A stretch of DNA of 64,000 bases. It comes from Capitulum mitella (taxonomy: Eukaryota > Arthropoda > Thecostraca > Pollicipedomorpha > Pollicipedidae). Positions 12,401 through 24,400 of the stretch are shown here, piece by piece. Position numbers and translations under genes: made by a program. The stretch's first letter is position 1, and each line of letters starts with the position of its first letter. The stretch lies in assembly GCA_030062745.1 (NCBI GenBank), contig CP099840.1:31251006-31315005 (forward strand), read 5' to 3'. A model generated the notes under the pieces. That model was given only the letters and a program-made list of their open reading frames with translations, made no database searches and was not told the DNA's origin.

Positions 12401-15400
12401 GGGTGAGGTTTCGCTCGTGGTCCTGACGCATCACCGAGTCTTGTGCCGCTGGTGGGTCGGGTCGGTTCAGTGACCGGCGTCAGTCCGTGGCGGTCCCGCG
12501 GGCGGTGCGGAGGACAGCCTACCGCCAGGGCGTGATCCGACTGTTAACCCGATTCGCCGCGTTACAGCGTGGAGCGACAGCGAGGACGAGGGCGGGCCGC
12601 TGCCGCACACGGCGGACGGAAAGGCCCGTAAGTTGCCGCCGTGTTAGACACCCCCTGTCCAGGGCGTCGGTGTGTCGACACGTTTTTTTGTGCCACGACC
12701 ATGGGCTGATATTTGGCTGCACGGAACAGTTCCACTTTTTCATGAGTGTTAGGTTATCGTAGCTGATACATTCACGCGTGAGTCGTCTTTCGCCCACGTC
12801 CGTCCGTGTGCTCGAACATAGGGATTTCGTTTCTGTTGACAGTTACCGCTGTGGTCGGCTTTGTCTGAATGCTGACGTATTGCTTTTCCAGTGGCGGCCG
12901 CGGCCCGGCCGACTCGGGAGGCGTTCCGGAGGATTCGGAGTGGACCCACTGGACTTCAAGGGCGAGGCCATCACGTTCAAGGTGAGGTCCACTGGGGCGT
13001 GACTGCCGATGGAACAGTGGCTTCGTCACCCGTCTGTACTCTTTGTACTCCTTCTCTGGTCCAAAGTCTGGTGCCACTTGCTTTCAGCAAGGTATCGGGC
13101 TTTGCCCAAGAAGTCTGTGCATCTTATCGTTCCCAAACGGTTTGTTTCTCTCTTGTAAGTTATAGTCTTAGAGACGCCACGACATTTGCTGTCGTGGAAT
13201 GTAGCATTGCCGGCTGTGGTTGCTCTCGGTATACGGTTGGCGTTCCACATGGGAGGGACTCCGCTTTTTGTGTGCTATTTTCGGGCCGAATGACAGCTCC
13301 TCCCACTAAAAAATGCCATATTTTAATCTTGCTCAGGAGAAGGTCTGAGATCGCGTGGAATTGTGATCTGATGTACAAAGAATTCCATGCCCAGTTCGTA
13401 GTGGTTTCCGGCGTGTCGTGCGCCATATGGAGTAGTCTCATGAGCCCGTCTGGCGCTGTGAATGGCTGTCCGGTCCTTTGGTCTGTGTCGCCTCACCTTC
13501 CTCACCTGCAGGCACGACGGCAGGCGCCTGCCGGTGCCTGCCATCGTGCCCGGCCGGCTGTGAGCCGATCCGGTGGGGCAGACCTGCTGACCGCTCGCCG
13601 CCGCTCCGTCCCGCCAGGCGACCACGGCCGGTGTGCTCGGCACCCTGCAGCACTGCGCCGACCTGATGGGCCAGCGCGAGGACGGCTGGCGGCGCCGGCT
13701 GGAGCGCGAGCTGGAGCGGCGCCGCCAGCTGGAGGAGCTGCTGAGCCGGCACCAGGCGGCGGCGGAGGCGGCCGCCGCCGGCTCGCCCGGTCCGGAGAGC
13801 CCGGCCGGCAAGCGGCACGTCATGTTCGGCGGCCCCGACTACCAGGTCAGCTGCCGCCGGCCGGGGCGGAGCTGGCCGCTGGTGCGGCCGACGGCGCTGT
13901 CGGGAGAGTTCGGACGAGGCTTCTCTGCCGAGCTAACAGGGACCCTGCGGTTTCAAGTACACTCAAGCTGGTGGGCGTTTTTTATCGTACTTGTCAGGCC
14001 TCTCCGTTAGATATAGCTCATGTAAGTGTGACGTCGCCGCCTTAAATCACTGCCACACTCGCTGCTAGGTAGGTGCTGGGTAACGGCTGGCAAATTTTGT
14101 TTTTTGATAATCCTGAACATGCTGTGCAACGTGCCGTGGAGGATGGGCCACTGCATGAAACCTTACGTCGTATTCCGCTAGCTCTTTCGACAACTTTCTC
14201 CTACCATAGGTTAATCGCACTGCTTTTTGGTGTGTCATTACTCGAAAACGTACCGCCACTGGTTTGCTTAGGCTCTGATGGAACGCGTGACATTTGACCG
14301 TCCTAGGAGTCGAGTCGAATACAATCCAGTTTTTATTTTTATTTTTTCATTTCGGTATCGTGAGTTTTCCATTACCGGAGGAAACACGCAATATTGCGTC
14401 ACAAAACAGGTAGTTTTTACTGTGAAAGGTCGCAGCTTTCCAGGCACGACTCTGTAGGCATCGTTGGAAGCATTCCATCGCATCGTAAGGAACTGATATG
14501 CCTCTGGGACTAGTTGAGGATTGAAAATTTGCTGAGGCGGAAGTTGCCTCATTGGCATCGGCGCAACGACATTAGCATTTGATGCATTACGCATTGCGTA
14601 TCATGCGGTGCGAGACACGCGGTTAAATGGGTGCCGCATAAACGCATGGCATTGCGTTGTCAGATGCATCCAGTCATCAGTTGCCGTTTGCCATCCTGCA
14701 AAAAGCTTAGCTGCCTTTCGGCTAATACAGGACACCTTGTCTTGCATGTTGTTATCTGTTATCACAGAAATCAGAGTACGAGCGGATAAATCCAGTTCGA
14801 TCTGATGCATTCCGTTTCCTGCTAGGCTGAAGCCGGATCCAATCCATTTTTCCAATCCAAAGCCGGATTTTCTGCGAGACCGATCGAATCTGGATCCGAT
14901 CCGCTACAAATAATAGGCCAATACCTGGAAAAGCCTGTATGGGAAATATCGGTGTCCAATCTGTTGCAGACTTATGTGCTAGAAAATAGTTAAATATTGT
15001 CTACTTTTAGCACAAAAAAGTCTCACAAAAGTGATAAATATGATACAAAGTGCACGAAAAATGGTAAAAAGTATCTTACAAAAATGGTATATATGAATGA
15101 GAGTTGCCACATTCATTTGCTTACACAGTTTACTTTTTTCAAGACATGTCATCTCTGTTTAAACTTTTCAGCAGCTTATATTTGGATTTCTTCCTACCTT
15201 TCATCACTTGATGGAAGAACACAAGCACTTGATCCCGTTAACCGTCGCGGAGCCAATCTCCGGATCCTCCGTCGCCGGTCCAGGGGGTGGGGGGGTCATG
15301 ATGGAAAGCCCTTGTCGAAACTCGAAAAAAGCATCCGGATTAATTCAGTCAATCAATCCAATCAATCCAGTCCAATATTGTGGTCAGTAGAGGTCATTGT

Positions 15401-18400
15401 AGTTCAAATCACCTGTTGGCATTTTTAGGCGGAAAACAAATAAAGACGTTAGATGTAAAAAGAAGGCCAAATTTACCTAGCTGGACAGTAAAAGAGCACT
15501 CCAGGTTAAGTGCGGCCATATCACACGGGACTAAAAGTGAAGGATTTTATTCTTTTTGTCTTTTGATGTTTTCGTCTTTTTATTATCTTTTTAAGTCGCC
15601 TTTTTCCTCGCTGCGCAAGACAATGTTTTGGCCAGATCACTTATCGAAAATGTATTTAAGATACATGTCTAGTCCGCAGTTATCATATCAAGATATAACA
15701 AGGTCAACGTAAGTCAAGCTTTTGGGACATATAAGGCACATAAGGCGGGGTTTTTGGTATCTGTCATGTCATCTGCCGCGTTTCCATTGATCAGACACGA
15801 CATAGCATAAAATCCTAAAACGTCGGTTCATGCAGTTTCCGTTCTACATCGCAAAATGCATGCCCCACAGCATTTGTTCTTGCAAATCATACAGGCACCT
15901 GGTGACGGGCGCTGCCGCAATGCAAAATTCGTATATTTCACGGGAAGTTCTTCTTTTAGCAACGTCAAGGGTGTTTTATTAGCGCAGTACAAGCTGTGTG
16001 GAAGGAAGGCTTGGATAAAGTTATCATTTGTGACCGTACAAAGTGTGTTCGCATTGAAAACAGACGTAGTATTTTTAAAAAGTCAAATCGAGTCGGCCTG
16101 CATCAGATGGGACTGGGTCACTTGGAAAATAAATTCTTATATATTAGTGCTTCAAAAGCCTATATTAGCATCCTTTCACATTCCAAGGCCGTAAATCAAA
16201 GAACTGTATACGGTTGCTGGTCCGAAAATCCGATACGAAACGTGACCGGACCCCATGTCACGGGTCAAAGGTTACAGTTACGTGTGCAGATGACGTAAGA
16301 GGCGCCAGGGTATATCCAAGCCTCACAACCGCTGGACCATTGTCATAATCTCAGTAGCAAACGTAGACAGGCCGAAAGATCAGCTGACCGAAGGTCAGTG
16401 ACGTGGTAATTTTCGAGAAATTTGAGATCACAAAATGGTGTCATTTGGTCGTGTTCTTTTAGTACGCTAAGTCTGATGTCATTCGATATATTTCACAAAA
16501 TGTTATGCTCGTTTCATTTTTTTCTGCAACTTGGCCCCACTTGGCCTCCACTAGGTCAGTGACCTGTGGTCACCCTGAGTTTAGAGATTGTCACAAGTAA
16601 AAAAGATATGAAAATGATGTGTGAAAAAGTACCTCAAGTTTCGCGTCTGTACGCCCTTTCTTTTTTTGGCTGATCTCAGAAAACTGAAGGGAAGTTCTCT
16701 TAATCCCTCGGACCGTCGAAGGTGTGGACACTTTTTGAAGCGGATTTGTAAAGGTCGTAATTACCAGCCTCCAAGGTGTAGTGACCTTTTAGTGTAGTTG
16801 CTTGCGGGGGGGGGGGGAAATACAGTTCAAGCCTCTGTCAGCGCACTACGACTAGGTTAGTGCCAAATTTTGTGCAAGTCGCGGTACAGCCTTTGCCCCG
16901 TTCGTTTGATCCTACACTTCTGTTGATGCGGTTTCCAAGGATGTTCAGTGACCGAAACATCAAGCACATACTTAATAAAAGGGTTTTGCACTGTTTTTCG
17001 ACTTCATCAGGAGGAGCTCAAGTATGTTTCAGTTTTTACTTACGTGCCATAAGTTCATGAAACTTCAGATCCAAATCCGATCCGGATCCGTGTTTTTAAC
17101 AGATGTGTCAATCCAGTCCGGATCGATTCCGGCGGATTGGATCGGACTGTAAGATCCGCCGGATTGATTCAGTCCGTTTCGTACTCTGTGAATAATATGG
17201 CACGTTATGACGTCAGTCCGCCATGCTCTTTTTGCATGGAATCACAACATGGACTCAAGATTCCTTGGGACGTCTGAACTTGCCGGGTGAGGGGTATTTT
17301 TGCGCATTCAACGTCAAGAAAATTCGTGTTGATTAGTAATTGGCTCGCTGAGTGCCATTCATACCATGGGCGTCATGAAACATGTTCTCCGAATCGGGAA
17401 ATGTGTGCCCTCTGCGGGAAATAGATGTCCTCGGTTTATCCTGACGGACGATGTGTGTTGCTGCGACGAGGACAGCCAAGTCTTCAGAATTGGGCCGAGT
17501 TTCTTGTCATTACGATTAAGAGAGCTGGATCATTCATGCGTGGTCGGCTGGAATAGTGATGCTGAAGTGACCAGAAATATGTACCATTCCATGCACGTGG
17601 AAGCACATCTGGTATTTGTTTTTGCTCTGAACAATATTTGTAACAATCGAAGTCTGTGCTACTACTTGCACTTGTCAGTGGCCTTGGCTAATTTCGATCG
17701 CAGTGCGATGTTGGCGAAATGGCTCCTTTTTCAACGTGTGGTACACGAGGACGTCGTCCGTGTTCGTAGTTTACCTGTGTGGTGGTTTTCAGATTTCACG
17801 GACAGAGAATTGTGCGCGTTTTCTCAGGTATTTGCATTTGCTAAACGATTTCCACTTTCGCTACATCAGGTAGATGCTAATTTTGTGAATGTTGCAAACG
17901 GAGTGAAAGGCCCGGCCCCTCCCGTTCTGACATCTACGAATTCGATTGACAGCATGGGGCGCAGCAAGTCTTGTCGCCGCGTTGGACAACACATAACGTG
18001 AACGAATGACCCGCACGAGTCCATTCCCCTATAATGGCTCGCTCGCCGTACCAGTTATCACGGTGAATAGCCAGTCCGCGGACGACGTTTTCCGTACAGT
18101 GTCCGGACCCCGCTCCCTGTCTGTCCGGGTACAGCCTCCGTCAGAGGGCCGGCCGGACCGGGCTGACTCGCCGTCCCGCCGCAGCCGGGTCGGTCTCGAC
18201 GTGTGACGTCACGTTGGCGGGGCCGGATGCGGGCGCGTCACCGCCGCCGCCGCTGCCGCCGCCGACCCGTCCGATGACGCGTCCACGTCAGCTGGCGGCC
18301 GCCGCCAGCAGTACAGTCTCTGACAGCGCGGAACAACCCGCAGCCAGCGGCGCGTATACAGTCTCTGGCAGGATGCGGGCTACCCGCGGCCGCGGCGCGG

Positions 18401-21400
18401 CGGCTGGTCGTTGTTGGAGCCGGCCAGTGCGGGCGGTGGCCGCGGCTCCGTGCGGCGGATGCGGGGAGGCGCGGCGCTGGTGCGAGCTCCCGTGAACAGG
18501 TGTGGCCGGGGCGGACGCGCCCGTGCGAACGTCCCTGCGAGACTCGCTCGAGACAGAGCCGCGCGCCGCCATGGGACTGCACAAGCAGAGCAGCTTGTCG
18601 AGCTTGTTCCGCAAGCCGTTCCACAAGCGGAAGAGCAAGCACAAGGCGTCGCGCGCCGAGGCGGCCGGCGAGCCGGCGGCCGTCTGCGCGAACGGCGCGA
18701 CCCCGTCGGCGGCGGCGTGCGAGCGGTGCGCGCCGCTGGAGGGCCGCGTCTCTCAGCTGACGGCCGAGCTGGGGGAGCTGCGCTCCGACCTGGCCGCGCT
18801 GAAGGGCGCCGTGTCCGGACTGCAGACGCAGCTGGCGCGGGCCGACAGCGTCGGCCGCGGCAGAGTGCGCCGCGACTCGTACGAGTCGTGCTGGGACGCC
18901 GCCAGTCTCCGCTTCTACAGCGCGCACGAGGTAGGCTGCGTGCCGGACGGGCGGCCTTGGCGGACCGCTCTCCCCCGTGGAGGGCGCGCGGCCGCCGCCG
19001 GCCGCTGGCTGGACGTAACCGCCGGCCGCGGGAGGGGCGGGTAACGACCGGCCGGTCGAACTGTAGGCCTGGGTATGCCCGGCTGCGCCCGCTCCGAGCG
19101 CACCACCTTCCCCCCACAGCCGCGCCCCAGTCTCCGTCCCCTAGACACCCCAGTGGCTGTTGCTGTCGCCCTGCGGGCACTGTCAGCGGCGGCGAGCCAT
19201 CGTGCTGTCGCAGCATTGCCGAGATCGGCGCCAATCCAGTAGCCGCTCTCCGGAGGTCCGGGCCCGGTTTGGAGACGTTCTGTAACGCTGTCTGGAGGTC
19301 CGGGCCCGGTCCAGAGCCGTGTTGTAACGCCGTCTGGAGGCCCGGGCCCGGTTCGGAGCCGTGTTGTAACCGGCCCGGTCCGCCCCGGCCGATCACTGCC
19401 GCCGCCATGTGGCAATGCATTGTGTAACTCTGCTGGAAGCCACCTGATGGGCGGCCGAGCGGGCCGGCGACCGCGGGCCGGCGACCTCGTGACATCTCGG
19501 CCGCGCGGCCGGCCGTTGCTGCCTGCTGTTGGGCGTCGGCAGCCGAGACAGGCCGCAGCTCACGCAGTGGTCCGTGGATCCAGGCTGCTGCCGACACCAT
19601 GTTCCGTGGGTCCAGGGCGTTTTGTTCCCGCGCTTGGTCTGTTCGATGCGTTCGCGTCGACACCTGGACCGGGACTGTGACTGCAGTGACTGGGCTGCCG
19701 GTGTGTTGGCTAGACAGTTGACACGTGACCGGGACTGTGACTGCAGTGACTGGGCTGCCGGTGTGTTGGCTAGACAGTTGACACGTGACCGGGACTGTGA
19801 TTGCGGCGACCGAGCGGCTGGTGTGCTGGCGGACTGCTCCTGGAAGTCGCGCCTCCTGCCGCGGTTAAGCGGGCTGACGTCAGCCAGCGGAGGGCGTGGC
19901 GAGCACTCCGTGGAAGGAACCGCGGCCGAACCTCAGGAACGCGGGAATCCCTGGGAATGCGGGTCGGCCGGCAGCGGCGGATGGCGCACCGGTGACCGCG
20001 GAAGACGCCCGTCCGTCGGCCGGTGACTCATACCGGCCGTCCAGCGGCCCGCGGACTGTGGCAGCAGGACACCTGACTCCTGGCCCCGATCGTGCACGTA
20101 GTAGGAGGTGTTTTGGGTCTGAAAGCCGTCACGTGGCGATAAGACGTCAGGACCGGTCCCACGGCACATGACGCGACCGTTTCGGACTGCGACATGTGAT
20201 TTGTGGACAGTCAGGAGTCATGATTCTGGCCTGCGTCGGTCTTTGTGAATGGAAGAGCCCTAGGTCCCAGACAATTGCAAGTTGATCCGACACGTTGCAT
20301 TTTGACGTTAGACCTGGCTTACGCAGAGCAGAACTAGCACCCAGGGTAGATATCATCCTACGTTGTAGTGCAGAGGCAGAGGTCGTCGGCTGTATCCGAG
20401 TTTGCGCAATGCCCCGTTTATGCACGTGCGGATGCGGTTCTGACAAGGACTGTAAGGGAGGCATCCGCATCGGCGAAGAGCTTGCTTTGGAAGGTCGGCG
20501 CCCGGGTAGTCTTTGTCGGGCTATATCCAGCGACGCAGTTCTCCGGGACTCTGTACGGGGCGTGCGGCGCTCTGCAGACGTTGAAATTGATGCGAGCCAT
20601 GGTATGCTTTTTATCGTCCAAGGACACTTGAACAGGGGCATTTTGCTGCTGGTCGTGCTGATCGCGACGCTGCGCCGAAGTGTACATTTGATCCTGCCTG
20701 TTGTCAAGCCGTACGGAGACGCGCAGAGCCTACCAAACGCTTCATCAGAGGTTTCCAGTGGAAGGAGGGGAGGGGAAAGGAGACCCAGATCTCTTGTTCA
20801 TTGACCTTCATCACGGTATGATTCGTTGTCGTTGATTTCAGTGGCTTTTGTTAAGAAAACGGAACAAAAGCCTGTGAATGTGCATGAATTTTCTGCCACG
20901 AAGAATGTCCTGGTCGTCGCTACTCCCCGTGGGTGCGCCTCTAACAATTCCGGGTGCGCTCCTTTATGGTGACTGCAGCCGCCCGCCTGTGTGCGGTAAA
21001 GGCTGCGCGAGCGGTCGTGTCGAGCACGTCGGTCGCCGTGACGTCAGCCCGGCCCGGCCCCCGCACGTGGCCTCGTCGCGATCGAGGAGTGGACGGTGAC
21101 TCCGGTCTGCCGCTCGCCCGGCGGCGGTAACCCTACACCCGGTCAGAACTCCCCGCCTGCCGTCACGCGGAGGTGCGGAGCCGCGCGCCGCAGACCTCGC
21201 TAACCCGCTCACTCGGATGGAAGGACAAGGAGGACGTGCGAGCGGCACCGAGCGTGGTCTCGCGGACAACGCCGACCTTTTCGGACAACTGGGATAGACG
21301 CCACGCGGACAGGCTCGTTATCTGGGGCCGTAGCTGACGAAGTGCCGGTAGCTGCTGGTTAGTGCAAGATTGGGCTGATTCTAGGGCAGTGACACAAGAA

Positions 21401-24400
21401 GCAGATTTTACTGTTTCTCACAACATTTCGTTCCGCAAATATCGTTTTTCACAAAAGGTTGCACAACGTGGCGCAGTGTGCGTTTTTCTGTATGCACTTT
21501 GTTTCCCAGCGTTCTTTTCTCCCCCGTGTTCGGTAAGGCTTGTACCGTGCACTATTTGTTCTTTGTTAAGCAGCTTGGTGAATCAGTTCCAAACGTAACG
21601 TCTTTGCTGGAGTAGGAGAGCTTTCTGTTCCGGATGGGGAGGTATTGTTTACGTGCATTGCTCTCAAGCAGCATGTTGTTCCGCCCGTTACAGCGCTTTG
21701 TGCTCAGCGCTTAAAACATATTTAAGTTGATTCCAAGGCGAACAAGACGTATCCCGGTCCCAAGGCAAAAAGTCGTATTCCGTTGGCTGTGGTCTGGTCG
21801 TCTTTGCGGCCGAGGATTACACAGGATCGTCTTTGGGCGTTATTTGAAATGCTGATGCACGCTTTTGCAACTGGAAAGCTGGCGAGAGTTGGACCCACCG
21901 GCAGGCACGTATCTAGGCAGAAACATGTTAGGGGAGCACACAAGCGAAAGACATATTCAAAAAGTCTCATACGTTAGCTCTCTGCAATACTGTTAGAAGC
22001 TCAGTTGTTGGCGAGAGGGGCTATTGATTTGTGAGGGCGGTACGTGCCCCAAGTACCCTGATGATACTGCGGGGTTTTATGGACACTGGTCGATGTCACC
22101 TTCATGTACTGTGCCTTTTGGAAATTTGTAGAACACCTGGATTTTCTCACGTTCTCGGGACGTTACTGAGACGCGTTGTGCCCTGTGCCTGAATTTGTCT
22201 TGTTACGCCTGAACTGAGAGAACACGAGCAGCAGGCATGTCTGGTCACTGACATTTGCGTGTGTAGTTCATTCACGCATTTTTGTAGGCGAAGTTGGCGG
22301 GCGTTAAGGATTGTCGTGACAAAAGCGTAACTGCGCAGCAGTCGTGTCTTGATTTGTGTACAGTTTGGAAAGATCACCATGCCAACCTTAGGATAGCCCA
22401 AGATTGGTGTTGGTGCCCTGGGACCTTGGGTTATTGCAGGTTCAGTCTCCATTGAGTATTCAAATCGTTCGTCGCACGAGTTATGAAGGCTTTTGATCGA
22501 CGTCATTTTCTTACGAAGCTTCATTGGTTTTCGAAATCATGTTAAGCGCTATTCTCGGCTGCCCCTTAAAACTGCGAGGTGGTTTTAACCCCAGATTTTA
22601 GGCGCTTGTAGGCACATATATTTATACTGCTATGATGAGTGATATAATCATAAATAAACGGATACCAAGGAGTAATTACCTGACTGGTGCTGCGTTATTG
22701 TACTTATTGCATTTGCTTTGGTTACACCTCTGCTTTCTGATCCTCGTATTTTAAATCCGAAATCCGTCTGTCTGTCTGTCATGTCTGATTGTGGACCCCG
22801 TCTTGTTTATCAGTCTGTACACGGGTTTTAAATAACACCCGTTTTGTTGGAGTTTGTTTCAAGTCCCTTTCGGATACCTTATCCGGTCGTGATTCGGTCC
22901 AAACAAATCAGAGACAAGTTTTGGGGCAGTCACGCGGGAATTGCAAAACTGCGGGTGATCTGCGGGATCGGATGCGCCCAGTTTGGACGAAGGTCACCAA
23001 ACCCCCCGGCGGGCAGCGTAGCTTTCCTGGCCCACGGCCGGAAAACTGCTCCGCCAATTTCGCGTCATTGGCCCCAATTGCCAAAACGCGGCAGGCGTGG
23101 TGAGCTGCTGCGGATGGAGCTGGACATGACATGTTTGCTGCGAGCACCCTGCCCCCTCCCCCCCCCGGCTGGGGTCTCGCGGTGTGTTTGCAGTACCCTG
23201 GCAGTTGAAGCGTGACACTGTAATTGGGTGATCGGTTGATTTTTTTTGGGGTGGGGTGGGTTCGTTGGCTGCTTTGCGTCATGATCAGTGATTATGATTT
23301 GTCGTAACCATTGATGATGCGTCGTAGATTTCAAGACATATTTTTACGCAATACCGCAGTCGTAATGAAACTTTTCGTGCAGTCTGAAGGCGGCCCAGAT
23401 ATTACAGAGCTCTTCTCAAGGATATGGCATCCGCTCCTGTCGCTTTCCTTCCTTCCCATAAAGCACGAAGCAGAAAAGCACAGTGTGGTTTCGACACGGA
23501 AGTCTGTGTACTATTCCTGACAGAGATCTCTGTTAATTTGAGGACGGGAAATCTGCGGTATGCTCGCGGATACGGCGCGCCAAAAGTGTCCTCGTAGACG
23601 CCAGGAACCACCAGCCTGTATCTGGGCCGGCTCAGACGGGATTGGGGAAACCACGTCTGGCACGGCGTTGCCCGGCGGCCGACGCTGACGAGCGAGGGCC
23701 GGGGGACACTGGCGTTCTGTGTCGTGTCATGTGATGCCAGTTTGTTTAAGTGGATGTCTGGGGGGCGCCGCGCAACGCCAGACCAGTTTGGTTTTGTTCG
23801 ATGTCGGCGACTCATGTGCAGGTTCTCAAGGGTCTCAAGGGGTCCGTGCTGGTGCATGTAGCATGCGTCGCTGGGTCCCTGCCCCCCCCCCCGCCCCCCC
23901 TCCCTCAATATCCCCGCGAAGGAAACGTCCGACTGTGTGAATGACCCCAGGCGGGGAAGGCTCGACGGAACTGTTAAACATTCCGGCTGTTGTGTTGCAG
24001 GAGGGTCCTCACAGTACCATTGGTGAGGATGAATTCTTCGACGCTGTGGAATCAGCCTTGGACCGGATCACTGAGGATCAAGAGTTCCGTGACAAAATGC
24101 GCAAGAAGCAGCACATCAAACCCCTGGAGGCTCCGAAGAGCAGCCAGCACTCCCTACACAAAGAGGTACCGGACATCACCCTTAACGTAACAGCTAGCTC
24201 ACAGGGAGATACATCTCACGTAACGTGATGCCTCTATCACAGGACGTACCTGACATCTGGGGTAGCGTAACGCCTCTCACAAGGAAATGCACGTTGTCGA
24301 CGTGTTTGCTGCGGCGTCGACCAGGACGGTGTCGAGAAGCGTCAGAAGTGGTTTGCGTCGTGCAGATGTCATCGCACAAATCATGGTGTCTTTGTGTGTG

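Larger units (their letters stand above)
13846..24000 (+). other. 10-kb CERT intron
   Basis: Apart from the candidate start exon at 18571-18930, I see no supported exon. The intron holds GATCCG-rich clusters, a palindromic AGGTCA site, a CpG-rich zone (about 18.0-21.3 kb) and two short tandem arrays, listed separately. The long frames of 18.2-19.7 kb on the minus strand are shadows of the GC-rich sequence. Confidence 0.5.

Noticed and set aside
14828-17190. One 2.3-kb transposon bounded by the two GATCCG-rich clusters
   Set aside because: The clusters share short motifs but no alignable terminal repeat or target duplication was found.
18238-19663. Arg/Ala-rich minus-strand frames of 229 and 427 residues
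   Set aside because: Shadows of GC-rich sequence opposite the candidate CERT start exon; no domain and low complexity.
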